This document shows positions 44,496 through 54,950 of a stretch of DNA of 64,000 bases, one piece after another (the stretch's first letter is position 1; each line of letters opens with the position of its first letter). A model generated the notes under the pieces. That model searched no databases. It worked only from the letters and a program-made list of their open reading frames with translations, and was not told the origin of the DNA. Position numbers and translations under genes: made by a program. Source of the stretch: Eilatimonas milleporae (lineage in GTDB: Bacteria > Pseudomonadota > Alphaproteobacteria > Sphingomonadales > Kordiimonadaceae); NCBI RefSeq assembly GCF_003688555.1, contig NZ_REFR01000009.1:310001-374000 (forward strand). Reading direction: 5' to 3'.

Positions 44496-45661
44496 GACGC
44501 CCAGCCCTGTCTGTGTCCGGGCCTGAGTGTCGCCCCGCTGAAAGACGGCCCCAGAAAGCGGTTGCGCCGTGTCAGGGCCAACACCATGCCCATGGTGACC
44601 GCCAGCGCCAGAAGCGACGATCCGCCATAGGAAATGAAAGGCAGCGTCATCCCTTTCGAAGGCAACATGCCCAGGCTGACCCCGATATTGATGATCACCT
44701 GCAAACCGAACTGCATCAGCAGACCGGCTGCCGCGATCAGGCGGAAGGGGTCATCCTCGTCCAGAAGCTGGGCCAGCCCGCGCACCACGATGCCCGCAAA
44801 CAACAGCAGCAGCATGACCGCGGCAAAAGCGCCGAATTCCTCGCCGGCAACGGCAAAAATATAATCGGTATGCGCATCGGGCAGGCTGAGCTTGACGGAT
44901 CCCTCTCCCGGCCCCCGGCCAAAAAATCCGCCGGCCTCAAAGGCATCGAGTGCCTTGTCGGACTGATAGGTATCGCCGCTGGCCGGATCGAGAAACCGGT
45001 CTATCCGGCTGGCCACATGCGGCAGCAGCAGATAGCCGAGCGACAGCCCGAAGACACCGACGACCGCCGCGATCATCAACCCCATCAGCGGTAGGCCCGC
45101 AAGGGCCATCTGCCCCAGCCAGACACCGCCGATCAGGACCGTCTGTCCGAAATCGGGCTGCAACAGCAACAACAGGGCCACCAGGCAGAATACGCCGGTG
45201 GATATGGCCTTGGCCGGAATACCGGCATCGGTAAAATCGGCGGACAGCAACCACGCCGTCACCACCACGAAAAAGGGTTTGAGAAATTCGCTCGGCTGGA
45301 GACCGAACCCGCCCAGTGACAGCCAGCGCGTCGCGCCCTTGATCTCCGGCCCCACCAAAAGGGTCAAAATCAGCAACAGCAGCGTTCCGGGGAACACAAG
45401 AATACTGATCCTGCGGATCACGTGATCGGGGCACATGGATACCGCGATCATCAAGGGTACCGCCAGGGACAGAAACAGCGTCTGCTTGCGGACAAAGTGA
45501 AAACTGTCCAGCCCCAGCCGGTTCGCCACCGCCGGGCTGGCGGACAGGGTCAGCCACAACCCCAGAGCCACCAGCACCATGACCAGCACCAGCATCCAGC
45601 GGTCCACCGTCCACCACCAGCGGGCGATGAGCGACGTGTCACTGCGGGAGAATGTAATCAT
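44492..45661 (-). CDS. ftsW: Septal peptidoglycan polymerase FtsW
   Basis: This 389-residue SEDS-family protein has about ten membrane spans. It shows the SEDS segments KGATRWLSLGGFGLQPSEF (about residues 105-123), QPDFGQTVLIGGVWLGQMAL, DAHTDYIFAVAGEEFGAFAA and SKGMTLPFISYGGSSLLAL. It polymerises lipid II with FtsI. Both ends overlap neighbours (murD, murG) as ATGA. Confidence 0.97.
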   Translation of the reverse strand: MITFSRSDTSLIARWWWTVDRWMLVLVMVLVALGLWLTLSASPAVANRLGLDSFHFVRKQTLFLSLAVPLMIAVSMCPDHVIRRISILVFPGTLLLLILTLLVGPEIKGATRWLSLGGFGLQPSEFLKPFFVVVTAWLLSADFTDAGIPAKAISTGVFCLVALLLLLQPDFGQTVLIGGVWLGQMALAGLPLMGLMIAAVVGVFGLSLGYLLLPHVASRIDRFLDPASGDTYQSDKALDAFEAGGFFGRGPGEGSVKLSLPDAHTDYIFAVAGEEFGAFAAVMLLLLFAGIVVRGLAQLLDEDDPFRLIAAAGLLMQFGLQVIINIGVSLGMLPSKGMTLPFISYGGSSLLALAVTMGMVLALTRRNRFLGPSFSGATLRPGHRQGWAS

Positions 45662-47052
45662 GCTCCATTCTCCCGCCGCGCCTGACCGCCCATTGACGAC
45701 AGCCGGACCACGGCCGTGCAGAAGGCATCGCCCCGAGCCTCAAAATTGTCGAACTGGTCAAAAGCCTTGCAAGCCGGCGACAAAAGAACCACGTCCCCCG
45801 CCACGGCGGCGGCCGCGGCCGCGCTGACCGCGCTGTCAAGGTCGCCGGCATGAACCGTCGGCACACTGCCTTCCAGCGCGGCCGCGAAGCGGGGGGCGGC
45901 CTCGCCGATCAGATACGCGCGTGTCATCCGTTCCGTATGCGCGACAAGGGGCGCCAGATCCTCCTCACTGGCCAGACCGCCGGCAATCCAGTGAATATGT
46001 CCGAAGGTTGCAAGCGCCCGCTCCGCAGCCGCCACATTGGTGGCTTTGGAATCATTGATGAAACGCACGCCTTCATGCACGGCCACAAGCTGCTGGCGGT
46101 GCGCAAGCCCCGGAAAGCTTTTCAAGCCATCGGCAAGACTGTTCCGGTCAAGCCCCAGCGTGCGGCCGACCATGTAGGCGGCAGCGGCATTCTGCGCATT
46201 ATGCTGGCCCGCCAGATTGGGCGCTTCGGCAAGATTGAGAATGGGCGTCGGTTCGCCGGTAACCGCATCATAAAGCCAGCCGCCTATGGCGAAAACACCG
46301 CCCGGCAGGGCCTCAAGCGCGGAAATCCGCACCACGCGACGACCGGCCGCCCCCAGATCATCGGCCAGGGCCACACCGTGGGCATCGTCCACGCCGACGA
46401 TGGCCAGCGCCGACGGGCGCTGCATGTCGAACAGACGGCGCTTGGCGGCGACATAAGCCTCCATTGTGCCATGCCGGTCCAGATGATCGGGCGATATGTT
46501 TAACTGCACGGCAATATTGACATGAAGCGCGCGGGTCAGATCCAGCTGAAAAGATGACAATTCCAGCACATATGTCCCGCCCGGCGGCAGGGGCTCCAGC
46601 GCCAGAACCGCCGTGCCGATATTGCCCCCCAGGGCGGACGGACGTCCGGCAAAGGAAATCATATGGTCGACCAGCGCGCTGGTGGTCGATTTGCCATTGG
46701 TGCCGGTAATGCCGACACAGACATGGTTGGCCAGACCCGCACGTGCCACTTCAAACAGGTCCAGATCACTGATCAGGGGAATACCGGCCGCCTTGGCACG
46801 GACCACAAGCGGGTGTGGCGCCGGATGGGTCAGCGGCACGCCGGGCGCCAGCACGATCGCCTCCATTCGCGAAAGGTCGACGGTCATCAGATCGACGACA
46901 CTGCCGCCGACGGCGGTGCGACGGGCGGCGTCATCATCCCAGGCCGTGACGCGGGCGCCCGCGGCCTCAAGCGCGGCCACGGCCGCCTGGCCTGTGCGCG
47001 CCAGACCGAAAACACCGATCTGCCGTCCCTTGTATTGTGCCGGTATAATCAC
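45658..47052 (-). CDS. murD: UDP-N-acetylmuramoyl-L-alanine–D-glutamate ligase
   Basis: The 464-residue Mur ligase starts at GTG 47052 with AGGAAA nine bases upstream. Features are GVFGLARTGQAAVAALEAAG, the ATP loop VGITGTNGKSTTSALVDH (about 112-129), LNISPDHLDRHGTMEAY, and FINDSKATNVAAAERAL in the C-terminal domain. It adds D-glutamate to UDP-MurNAc-L-Ala. The start is 49 bases after mraY and the end overlaps ftsW. Confidence 0.97.
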   Translation of the reverse strand: MIIPAQYKGRQIGVFGLARTGQAAVAALEAAGARVTAWDDDAARRTAVGGSVVDLMTVDLSRMEAIVLAPGVPLTHPAPHPLVVRAKAAGIPLISDLDLFEVARAGLANHVCVGITGTNGKSTTSALVDHMISFAGRPSALGGNIGTAVLALEPLPPGGTYVLELSSFQLDLTRALHVNIAVQLNISPDHLDRHGTMEAYVAAKRRLFDMQRPSALAIVGVDDAHGVALADDLGAAGRRVVRISALEALPGGVFAIGGWLYDAVTGEPTPILNLAEAPNLAGQHNAQNAAAAYMVGRTLGLDRNSLADGLKSFPGLAHRQQLVAVHEGVRFINDSKATNVAAAERALATFGHIHWIAGGLASEEDLAPLVAHTERMTRAYLIGEAAPRFAAALEGSVPTVHAGDLDSAVSAAAAAAVAGDVVLLSPACKAFDQFDNFEARGDAFCTAVVRLSSMGGQARRENGA

Positions 47053-47101
47053 GCTTGTCCGTTTCCTGCCCGATGTCCCGTTATCGCCGCCCGGTCATGC
47101 C

Positions 47102-48178
47102 TCACCGCAGCTTCAACGTTGCCAGTCCGATCAGGGCCAGAATGACGGACACGATCCAGAAGCGGATCACGATCGTCGGTTCGGCCCAGCCCTTTTTTTC
47201 AAAATGATGGTGTAACGGCGCCATGCGGAAGATACGCCGCCCCGTCAACCTGAATGACGCCACCTGTATGATCACCGACACGGTTTCCAGCACGAACAGG
47301 CCGCCGACAATCGCCAGAACGATTTCATGCTTGGTGACGGCCGCCATTGTGCCCAGCGTACCGCCAAGCGCCAGCGATCCCGTATCCCCCATGAAAATCA
47401 TGGCGGGCGGCGCATTGAACCACAGAAACCCAAGACCCGCGCCAATCAGGGCACCGGCCAGAATTGCCAGTTCTCCGGCACCGCCGACATGGGGAATACC
47501 CAGATAGTCGCTGTAAACCGTATTACCCACCATATAGGCGATAAAACCGAAGGCGCCGGCGGCGATGATCACCGGCACGATGGCCAGACCGTCCAGTCCG
47601 TCGGTCAGATTGACGGCGTTGGACGAACCGACAATGACAAAAGCGGCAAACGGAATGTACAGCCAGCCCAGATTGACCAGGAATGCCTGGGTAAACGGCA
47701 ATGACAGGGTCGGCCCGTGCAAATCGGCGAGCCACCACGCAATGGCCCCGGCGATCAGCCATTCGACTGTGAACTTGATCTTGCCCGGAACCCCCTGCGG
47801 TGAGGCTTTCGTCACCTTCAGATAGTCGTCCAGAAAACCGATCATACCGAAACTGACCGTCACGGCCAGAACCGCCCAGACATACGGATTGGCCAGATCC
47901 GCCCACAGCAAAGTGGCCAGACCCAACGCCAGAAGGATCATGAACCCTCCCATGGTCGGCGTGCCCGCCTTGGTCAGGATATGGCTTTCCGGCCCGTCCT
48001 CGCGAATGGGCTGTCCCTTTTTCTGTTTGCTTTTCAGCCAGTTGATAATAGCCGGGCCGAAGACGAAACAGATGATCAGCGCCGTGATGACCGCCGCTCC
48101 GGTACGGAAGGTAAGGTACCGCACCAGATTGAACAGGCCGCCCTGATCAGCAAGCGGGGCCAGCAGATTATAAAGCAT
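47102..48178 (-). CDS. mraY: Phospho-MurNAc-pentapeptide transferase
   Basis: The 358-residue membrane enzyme makes lipid I from UDP-MurNAc-pentapeptide and undecaprenyl phosphate. Ten spans are visible, with [14 protein letters not shown], the catalytic loop [15 protein letters not shown] (Asp-Asp), [28 protein letters not shown] and [19 protein letters not shown], the last being the family's HHH motif. AAGGAG stands seven bases before the ATG, the best site in the cluster. Confidence 0.98.
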   Translation of the reverse strand: MLYNLLAPLADQGGLFNLVRYLTFRTGAAVITALIICFVFGPAIINWLKSKQKKGQPIREDGPESHILTKAGTPTMGGFMILLALGLATLLWADLANPYVWAVLAVTVSFGMIGFLDDYLKVTKASPQGVPGKIKFTVEWLIAGAIAWWLADLHGPTLSLPFTQAFLVNLGWLYIPFAAFVIVGSSNAVNLTDGLDGLAIVPVIIAAGAFGFIAYMVGNTVYSDYLGIPHVGGAGELAILAGALIGAGLGFLWFNAPPAMIFMGDTGSLALGGTLGTMAAVTKHEIVLAIVGGLFVLETVSVIIQVASFRLTGRRIFRMAPLHHHFEKKGWAEPTIVIRFWIVSVILALIGLATLKLR

Positions 48179-48212
48179 AGATGGACTCCTTACGCACCAC
48201 CTGAAACATCTC

Positions 48213-49670
48213 CTACCAGGCCGCCGCCAGAGCGCCGGCCGCCGCTGTCATCCGCGCGGGCTGCGGCACCGGATCGACGCTGCCGGTCAGGGCACCGACC
48301 ACCGTATGCAGTCCGGCGCTGTTCGCGCCCTTGACCAGCAACACATCGCCGTCCTTCAGCATATCCGGCAGGGCTTCCGCAACGGATGCGGCATTGTCCA
48401 TAACGGTCACGGCGATACCGGCGGCAGCGGCCGCCCGCGCCATCCCGGCACCGACAGCGATCACCCGGTCCACCTGCGCAGCGGCCATCGCCGGGACAAG
48501 CGAGGCATGCGCCTTGGCGCTCGCCGGTCCCAGTTCGGCCATATCCGACAATATGGCGATACGGCGCCCGCTGGACTGCGGCCGGGCCAGACCCAGACGG
48601 GCCAGTGCCGCCCGTACGCTGGCAGGATTGGCCTTGTAACTATCATCGATCAGCAGGACGCGGCGGCCGTCGACCATCAGATGCCGGGCCATGCCGCGAC
48701 CCTCTTCAAGGCGCAATGTTTCCAGGGCCAGCACCGCATGGCCATGATCGACATCCAGGGCCCGCATCACGCCGAGCACCAGCAGACTGTTCAAAACCCA
48801 CTCCCCACCGGGCACGCCGATACGGTAAGTGATTTTTTCATCCCCCAGACCCGCCGTGACAAGCGTGCCGTCCTGATCCGCATCCCGTGCCGCGACACAC
48901 ACATCTGCCGCACCGCTGGCCGAGACGATCATCACATGGGCGCCGCTGGCAGCCGCGGCCCCGGTCAGAATATCACCTTCGCCGTGGTCCATGCCGATGA
49001 CGGCGACGCCGCCCGGCACCAGGCCGTCAAAAATTTCGGCCTTGGCGCGGGCAATCCCTGTAATATCCCCGTCAAAGGCGGCGGCATGGGCCAGACTGAC
49101 CGTCGTCACAACCGCCACATCGGGACGGACAAGGCGGCTCAACGCCGAGATTTCACCCGGGCCGCTCATCCCCATTTCAAACACGCCGAAACGGCTGTCG
49201 CGCGGCATACGTGCCATGGACAACGGCACACCGACATGATTGTTGAAGCTGCGCACACTGGCATGGGTGGGCCCCAGAAGGCTCAGTGCCTGCCGCAATG
49301 CCTGTACGACACTGGTCTTGCCGGCACTGCCCGTCACCCCGACCAGACGCACAGGCGCACGCCGGACGGCATGGCGGGCCATGACGGTCAGGGCCCGGGC
49401 CGTATCCTCGACAATACACAATCGGCTTTTATCCGAACGGTCTTCGGCCCAGTCAGCCCGCACCAATGCCGCAGAGGCACCGTTTGCAAGCGCCTGATCG
49501 ACAAAATCATGGCCGTCCATGCGCACACCTGGCAGCGCGACGAACAAATCGCCCGGCACGATGTCACGGCTGTCGATTTGCAAACCGTCAGCATACCAAA
49601 GGCGGTCACTGGACGCACCGCAGATATTGGTCAGTTCGGCCGATGTCCAGAGAGGCTCGCGCAAGGTCAT
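48213..49670 (-). CDS. murF: UDP-MurNAc-tripeptide–D-Ala-D-Ala ligase
   Basis: The start is ATG 49670, which overlaps the murE stop as ATGA; the longer frame to 49739 lies inside murE. The 485-residue Mur ligase has [16 protein letters not shown] near residue 30, the ATP loop [16 protein letters not shown] (about 115-130), [15 protein letters not shown], and [15 protein letters not shown] in the last domain. It adds the D-Ala-D-Ala dipeptide; the Ddl enzyme that makes this dipeptide is not in the window. Confidence 0.96.
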   Translation of the reverse strand: MTLREPLWTSAELTNICGASSDRLWYADGLQIDSRDIVPGDLFVALPGVRMDGHDFVDQALANGASAALVRADWAEDRSDKSRLCIVEDTARALTVMARHAVRRAPVRLVGVTGSAGKTSVVQALRQALSLLGPTHASVRSFNNHVGVPLSMARMPRDSRFGVFEMGMSGPGEISALSRLVRPDVAVVTTVSLAHAAAFDGDITGIARAKAEIFDGLVPGGVAVIGMDHGEGDILTGAAAASGAHVMIVSASGAADVCVAARDADQDGTLVTAGLGDEKITYRIGVPGGEWVLNSLLVLGVMRALDVDHGHAVLALETLRLEEGRGMARHLMVDGRRVLLIDDSYKANPASVRAALARLGLARPQSSGRRIAILSDMAELGPASAKAHASLVPAMAAAQVDRVIAVGAGMARAAAAAGIAVTVMDNAASVAEALPDMLKDGDVLLVKGANSAGLHTVVGALTGSVDPVPQPARMTAAAGALAAAW

Positions 49671-51163
49671 AGGCCGTTCCCTTCGCCACCATGCCGCACC
49701 CCATGCCGCACCGGGCCGGATGCCATACCCAGCAGACATGCCACCGTCTCAATATCCGAATAAGGCCGGACCGTATCACCGATAATCTGTCCTTCCTCAT
49801 GTCCCTTGCCGGCAACGATGAGAATGTCGCCGGCCTTCAGTGCCTCAACCGCGGCCTGCGTGGCCGCCTTGCGGTCACCGATGTTGGCGGCATCGGGACA
49901 GGCGGCCATGATCTCGTCGCGGATGGCGGCGGCATTCTCGCTGCGCGGGTTGTCATCGGTGACATAGACGCAATCGGCCAGGCCTGCGGCGGCGGCGCCC
50001 ATTTCAGAACGTTTGCCCGGATCCCTGTCGCCGCCACAACCGAAAACCACATGCAGCCGCGCCGGATGATGCGCCCGCGCGGCCGACAACACGGCGGCAA
50101 GACCATCGGGCGTATGCGCATAATCGACAAACACGCTGCCGCCCGACCCTGTCGACCCCAGATACTGCATACGTCCCGGCACACCCTGCAAACGTCCGAG
50201 GGCGGCAAAGGCAGCATCCGGCGCGGTTCCTGTCGCGATTGCCAGACCCGCGGCGACAAGAACGTTATCCGCCTGAAAGGTACCGATCAGCGGCAGGTCC
50301 ACCTGATACAAACGCCCTTCAAACGCAACCGACAGACACTGGCCGTCGGGGCTGGCCGTCTGGTCCACAAGCCGCAGGTCGGCCCGGTCATCCCGTCCGA
50401 CCGTCAGGGTGGCGAGACCGCGCCCCCAGGCCAGATCCTCCATCACCAGACCCGCCGGTGTCCCCAGATGGATAACCGCAGGCTGGCCGGGCGACAGCAG
50501 TTCGCCGATCAACCGGGCCTTGGCAAACAGGTAATTCCGCTCCGTCTTGTGATAGTCCAGATGATCGCGCGTCAGATTGGTAAAGGCCGCCGCCGACAGG
50601 CTGACCCCGTCCAACCGGTGTTGATCCAGGCCATGGGACGACGCCTCCAGCGCCACATGGTCCACACCGGCCATGGCCAGGTCATGCAGCATTTCATGCA
50701 ATCGTGCCGGATCCGGTGTCGTCAGGCCGCCGGGGCGGCTGAGCGGACCGCTGACAACGCCCAGCGTGCCGACGCTGGCGGCTTCACACCCCGCGTCCTG
50801 CCAGATCTGGCGGACAAATTCGACCGTCGAGGTCTTGCCGTTGGTACCGGTTACGGCAATCTGTGTTTTCGGTTGCGGACCGAAGAACCGTGCCGCCAGT
50901 TCCGCATAACGGCGCCGTGGATTACGGGCCTCGATCAGCACGACGCCCGGCGGCACGTCCGTGCCCTGAGGGGCGAGAACGACAGAAGCCCCAGCCGCCA
51001 CCGCTTGCGGGATAAAGTCACGACCGTCCGCCTGAACACCCGGCAATGCGGCGAACAGATCACCGGGACGCACAGACCGGCTGTCCGCCGTCAGGCCCCG
51101 GATCTCCGGATCCTGCACGGTGTCGGAGGCAAGGCCGAGCAAATCTGTGAGACGCATGGTCAT
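49667..51163 (-). CDS. murE: UDP-MurNAc-tripeptide synthetase, meso-DAP type
   Basis: This 498-residue Mur ligase has DSRSVRPGDLFAALPG, the ATP loop AVTGTNGKTSTVEFVRQIW (about 109-127), SSHGLDQHRLDGV and LTRDHLDYH. The DDNPR motif near residue 403 is the one that selects meso-diaminopimelate over lysine, so the wall is Gram-negative type. ATG 51163 and ATG 51157 are both possible; the first is given. It is 35 bases after ftsI. Confidence 0.97.
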   Translation of the reverse strand: MTMRLTDLLGLASDTVQDPEIRGLTADSRSVRPGDLFAALPGVQADGRDFIPQAVAAGASVVLAPQGTDVPPGVVLIEARNPRRRYAELAARFFGPQPKTQIAVTGTNGKTSTVEFVRQIWQDAGCEAASVGTLGVVSGPLSRPGGLTTPDPARLHEMLHDLAMAGVDHVALEASSHGLDQHRLDGVSLSAAAFTNLTRDHLDYHKTERNYLFAKARLIGELLSPGQPAVIHLGTPAGLVMEDLAWGRGLATLTVGRDDRADLRLVDQTASPDGQCLSVAFEGRLYQVDLPLIGTFQADNVLVAAGLAIATGTAPDAAFAALGRLQGVPGRMQYLGSTGSGGSVFVDYAHTPDGLAAVLSAARAHHPARLHVVFGCGGDRDPGKRSEMGAAAAGLADCVYVTDDNPRSENAAAIRDEIMAACPDAANIGDRKAATQAAVEALKAGDILIVAGKGHEEGQIIGDTVRPYSDIETVACLLGMASGPVRHGVRHGGEGNGL

Positions 51164-51198
51164 CCGTACTTCTTATCCCCGGTATCGCTCAGTCATCG

Positions 51199-52887
51199 TC
51201 AGTCGTCATCCGTAATCATCAGCGCCACCTGACGGTACAGGCTGTCATTTTCCGGCCTCGGCGCCACACCCAGCAGGGGCGCCGTACGCAGGATCACGTT
51301 GCGCACGACCGGTGCCGCCGTCCAACCGCCGGACGCAAAACCATGTGTGGACTCAATGCCCCTGGGTTCATCCAACAGGGCGAACACCACATATTGCGGA
51401 TCGTCCATGGGAAAGGATCCGATAAAGGATGAGATCAAAGCCCCGCGGTCATACATGCCACCGGCCGGTTTTTCCGCCGTGCCGGTTTTTCCGCCAACGC
51501 GGTAGCCGACCGCTTCCGCGCGGCCGCCCGTGCCCTTTTTCACGGCCATACGCAAAAGCTGTCGGATCTTGCGACTGGTGGATGCCGAAATGACCTGCTC
51601 GCCTGGTGACGGAGTGCCAGATTTGGCGACAAGTGTGGCAGGAATGAGCCGTCCGCCGTTCACCATTGCGGCAATGCCGCGCGCCAGCTGTATCGGGCTG
51701 ACGGCGATGCCGTGACCGTATGAAATGGTCACCGTCGCGGTTTTGCGCCAGTTCGCGGGATAAAGCGGCGCGCCCACCTCCGTCAGTTCAATCGCTGCGG
51801 GCTGCAACAAGCCTATGCTGTCCAGGAAATGGCGCTGACGATCCGTTCCAAGATCAAGGGCCAGCTGTGCCGTTCCTATGTTGGATGAATAGGCGAAGAT
51901 TTCCGGCAGGCTCAAATACCGGGCCTTGGGGTGATCGTCACGGATCAGGAAACGGGATACTCTGAGCGGCTTCGTGGCGTCATAGCCATCGCCAAGGCCC
52001 GCGATGCCATTATCAAGGGCGGCGGCGAAGGTAAATGTCTTGAAGGTGGAGCCAAGCTCATAAACCCCTTGCGTCGCCCGGTTGAAGCGGGCCTTGGCCA
52101 CCGTGCCGGCCGCTGCGTTGGGGTCGAAATCCGGCAGCGAGACCAGCGCCAGAACCTCGCCGGTATTGACATCCATCACAACACCGGCGGCACCCTTGGC
52201 ATGATGGGCACGCATGGCCGCTTCCAATTCATCGGCCAGCGCATATTGCACCCGCGCATCCAGGGACAGAGCCAGCGTTTGGCCATTGCCATTGCTGTTT
52301 GTCAGGGCCGTGTTGAAATAATGCTCGACACCGGCAAGGCCGTTACCGTCCACATCCACATGGCCCAGCACATGCGCGGCCAGCCGTCCGTGGGGATAGA
52401 CACGTTCTTCCTCGTTGCGGAAGCCCAGAGCGGGATTGCCCAGCGCATTCACCTGCCATTTCTGGCGCGGCGTCAACTTGCGCCTGATCCAGACAAACCG
52501 CTTGCCGGATGCCAGACGTGCCCTGATGTCTGCTTCCGGCAGGCCGGGCAGAATGGCGGCCAACGCCTGCGCGGTTGCATCAGGGTCCGCAATTCTGCTG
52601 GCATCGGCATAAAGCGATGCCGCCTGAAGATTGGTGGCCAGCACCTCGCCGCGTCGATCGACAATATCGGCGCGCGCCATTTGCGGCAGCAGGGACGGCA
52701 GTTCGGCGACCTGACGCGGTACGGCACTGGGGGCAGACAGGCCTAGCTCGACCGTACGCACCATCAGGGCGCAAAAAGCCGCGACAAACAGAAAGGCCGC
52801 CACCACGAGACGGCCGCGCGCCACATCCATAGCGCATTTCCGCTCGCCATCCAGAAAAACACCGCGCTCTGCCGCCATCGCCCTCAT
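51199..52887 (-). CDS. ftsI: Penicillin-binding protein 3 (FtsI)
   Basis: The 562-residue class B transpeptidase cross-links septal peptidoglycan. It has an N-terminal membrane anchor (LVVAAFLFVAAFCALMV, about 27-43), the dimerisation domain with DIVDRRGEVLATNL, and the penicillin-binding motifs STFK (about residue 282), SSN (about 332, AYSSNIGTAQ) and KTG (GGKTGTAEKP, about 467). The ATG overlaps the ftsL stop by four bases; AAAGGGG lies upstream. Confidence 0.96.
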   Translation of the reverse strand: MRAMAAERGVFLDGERKCAMDVARGRLVVAAFLFVAAFCALMVRTVELGLSAPSAVPRQVAELPSLLPQMARADIVDRRGEVLATNLQAASLYADASRIADPDATAQALAAILPGLPEADIRARLASGKRFVWIRRKLTPRQKWQVNALGNPALGFRNEEERVYPHGRLAAHVLGHVDVDGNGLAGVEHYFNTALTNSNGNGQTLALSLDARVQYALADELEAAMRAHHAKGAAGVVMDVNTGEVLALVSLPDFDPNAAAGTVAKARFNRATQGVYELGSTFKTFTFAAALDNGIAGLGDGYDATKPLRVSRFLIRDDHPKARYLSLPEIFAYSSNIGTAQLALDLGTDRQRHFLDSIGLLQPAAIELTEVGAPLYPANWRKTATVTISYGHGIAVSPIQLARGIAAMVNGGRLIPATLVAKSGTPSPGEQVISASTSRKIRQLLRMAVKKGTGGRAEAVGYRVGGKTGTAEKPAGGMYDRGALISSFIGSFPMDDPQYVVFALLDEPRGIESTHGFASGGWTAAPVVRNVILRTAPLLGVAPRPENDSLYRQVALMITDDD

Positions 52888-53270
52888 GGTCTTTGCCCCT
52901 TTGTTTTTTTGTATGTTTCGGACGCCGTAACCGCACCGTCCCGCCCGTCCCGCATCACACCGGGATCGGACGGAGCCTCAAGCCCGCGAGGGCGGAAAGG
53001 AATGACGGTGGGATTGCCGACAATCTGTTCCGGCTTTGGCGGCATCAGCGCCAGAAAACGCAAAGATTGATCCTGAAGACGCGCCGGCGAGGTCAGATAT
53101 GTCCACTCGGCATCCAACACACGGATGGCTTCGCGGTCGCGGCGAATGGTCTGCGCGAGCGCGGCGACATCGTCCGCCTTTTCCTGCACGGCGAATTTCA
53201 GCTGCATCACCGCGACACCGGCGATCAGGGCCAAGCCGGCCGCGATCCAGGGCAGAATACGCCGCATCAT
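52884..53270 (-). CDS. ftsL: Cell division protein FtsL
   Basis: ATG 53270 overlaps the rsmH stop as ATGA, so it is preferred over a GTG six bases earlier. The 128-residue bitopic protein has one span (ILPWIAAGLALIAGVAVMQL), then a short coiled coil (VQEKADDVAALAQTIRRDRE) and the conserved LDAEWTYLTSPARLQDQSLRF. It forms a complex with FtsQ and FtsB that activates FtsWI. The low overall conservation is normal; position and the AEW..L..P..L pattern identify it. The C-terminal 40 residues are polar and Pro-rich. Confidence 0.93.
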   Translation of the reverse strand: MMRRILPWIAAGLALIAGVAVMQLKFAVQEKADDVAALAQTIRRDREAIRVLDAEWTYLTSPARLQDQSLRFLALMPPKPEQIVGNPTVIPFRPRGLEAPSDPGVMRDGRDGAVTASETYKKTKGQRP

Positions 53271-54298
53271 GACCACCCCTCCCCGTCCTTCGCGCCCCAG
53301 ACGGGCGCCGGCGTGCGCACGGCGGCACGCAACCGGGCCGACCGCGCGCGCGGATTGGCATCCACTTCGGCCGCCGTCGGCTTGACCGCGCTTTTTCGCT
53401 TCAGGTCGAATGACGGCGGACGCGCCGCCTCCAGACTGGGCGGGCGGTGGCGGCTGCCGGCGGGTACGCGGCCCGCCCGCTCCGCCAGAAATGTTTTCAC
53501 GATGCGGTCCTCAAGCGAATGGAAAGACACGACGACAAGACGCCCGCCGGTTTTAAGACGGGCCTCGGCCGCGAGCAGACCGCGCCGCAATTCGCCCAGC
53601 TCATCATTGACCAGAATGCGCAAAGCCTGAAACACACGGGTCGCGGGATGAACGGTTTTCCGGCCTTTACGCGGACGTGGTTGGCCCACCGTGCGCACCA
53701 CCAGATCGGCGAGCTGATGTGTGCGGGAAAAGGGCGTCCCGTCCCGTTCCGCGACAATGGCGGCGGCGATCCGCCGGGCCTTCGGTTCCTCGCCATATTC
53801 CCTGAACAGGGCGACCAACTCGGCCTCGCTGTAGGCATTGACGATATCGGCCGCGCTTTCGCCCACACGGCTCATGCGCATGTCAAGCGGCCCGTCGGAT
53901 TGGAAGGAAAAGCCCCGCTCAGCCTCATCCAGCTGAAAGGACGATACACCGACATCGAAAACAATACCGTCCACACGGTCGAAGCCGCCTGCTGGCAACA
54001 AGGTGTCCAGATCGCCAAAACAGCCGGGCAGAAAAGTAAATCGCGCCGGCGCCACATCGCTGGCGAAACGCGCCGCCCGGCTTGCTGCATCCGGATCGCG
54101 GTCCAGCGCCACCACATGACAGTCCGCAGCCGCCAGCAGGGCACGGCTGTATCCGCCGGCCCCGAAGGTCGCATCCACAATGATGTCACCGGCCCTGGGC
54201 GCCAGCGCATCAACGATTTCAGCGGCAAGGACGGGGATGTGGCCGCTCGACACGGCGGTGGTGACGGCGGGCCGGCATGTATCCGCCCCCGCCATCAT
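53267..54298 (-). CDS. rsmH: 16S rRNA (cytosine1402-N4)-methyltransferase
   Basis: The 343-residue SAM-dependent methyltransferase (formerly MraW) methylates C1402 in the decoding centre. Features are HIPVLAAEIVDAL near the N-terminus, IIVDATFGAGGYSRALLAA (SAM loop), VVALDRDPDAA, DGIVFDVGVSSFQLDEAERG with FQSDGPLDMRM, and VVSFHSLEDRIVKTFL. The ATG overlaps the mraZ stop by four bases. Confidence 0.97.
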   Translation of the reverse strand: MMAGADTCRPAVTTAVSSGHIPVLAAEIVDALAPRAGDIIVDATFGAGGYSRALLAAADCHVVALDRDPDAASRAARFASDVAPARFTFLPGCFGDLDTLLPAGGFDRVDGIVFDVGVSSFQLDEAERGFSFQSDGPLDMRMSRVGESAADIVNAYSEAELVALFREYGEEPKARRIAAAIVAERDGTPFSRTHQLADLVVRTVGQPRPRKGRKTVHPATRVFQALRILVNDELGELRRGLLAAEARLKTGGRLVVVSFHSLEDRIVKTFLAERAGRVPAGSRHRPPSLEAARPPSFDLKRKSAVKPTAAEVDANPRARSARLRAAVRTPAPVWGAKDGEGWS

Positions 54299-54762
54299 GA
54301 CTGCCCTCGCGGCGGGAAGGGGGTCAGTTTCGCGGCAGCCTTGGGCGCCAGTGGCAATTGCGCCGCCTTGTGGGCTTCGAATGCGGCAGGGTTCCAGACC
54401 TGAAATTTGTGACCGATACCGGCAAAGGTGGCCTGATCCTCGATCCCTGCGAAAGCCTTGAGGTCCGGCGGCAACAGTACCCGCCCGTCACCGTCGAACG
54501 GCAGCTGGCTGGCTCCGGCCAGAATGGCCGTGGCCACGGCCATCTGATCATCGTCGAAAGGACCGAAATCACTGTAGATTTTCTGGGACAGGTCTTCCAG
54601 ATAGGCCAGATCGGCTCCTTCGAGGAAGTGGCCTTTCAGCGCCCGATAAACCACCACGCCTTTGAAGGACCCGCCATCCACGGCCGCACGAAAGGGCGCG
54701 GGGACCGAGACGCGCCCTTTCTTGTCGACCTTCATCGTGAATGTGGACAGGAACAATGCCAT
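54295..54762 (-). CDS. mraZ: Transcriptional regulator MraZ
   Basis: The start is ATG 54762 with GGGGGA ten bases upstream; a GTG at 54780 is less likely. The 155-residue protein has two AbrB-like SpoVT domains: LSTFTMKVDKKGRVSVPAPFRAA-type sequence at residues 5-27 and LPFDGDGRVLLPPDLKAFAG at about 88-107. It forms a ring-shaped oligomer and in E. coli represses the dcw cluster by binding TGGGN repeats. It is the first gene of the cluster, and a matching repeat array lies 190 bases upstream. Confidence 0.96.
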   Translation of the reverse strand: MALFLSTFTMKVDKKGRVSVPAPFRAAVDGGSFKGVVVYRALKGHFLEGADLAYLEDLSQKIYSDFGPFDDDQMAVATAILAGASQLPFDGDGRVLLPPDLKAFAGIEDQATFAGIGHKFQVWNPAAFEAHKAAQLPLAPKAAAKLTPFPPRGQS

Positions 54763-54950
54763 TGCCCAACAGTCCCCCACCTGCGGCGCCCATACCTGAA
54801 AGATGCTCTCCCTGAGCCTGAGCCGTGTCCGCGCGGTTTTTTTTAAGAACGCCAGCCGTCCTCGAAACCGTCTGTCTTTGCGAACCGTGCCGGCCTTCCG
54901 CCGTCACGGAAGACCCATTTCGGGCGCCTTAGGGTTTTTACCCTGTTTGT

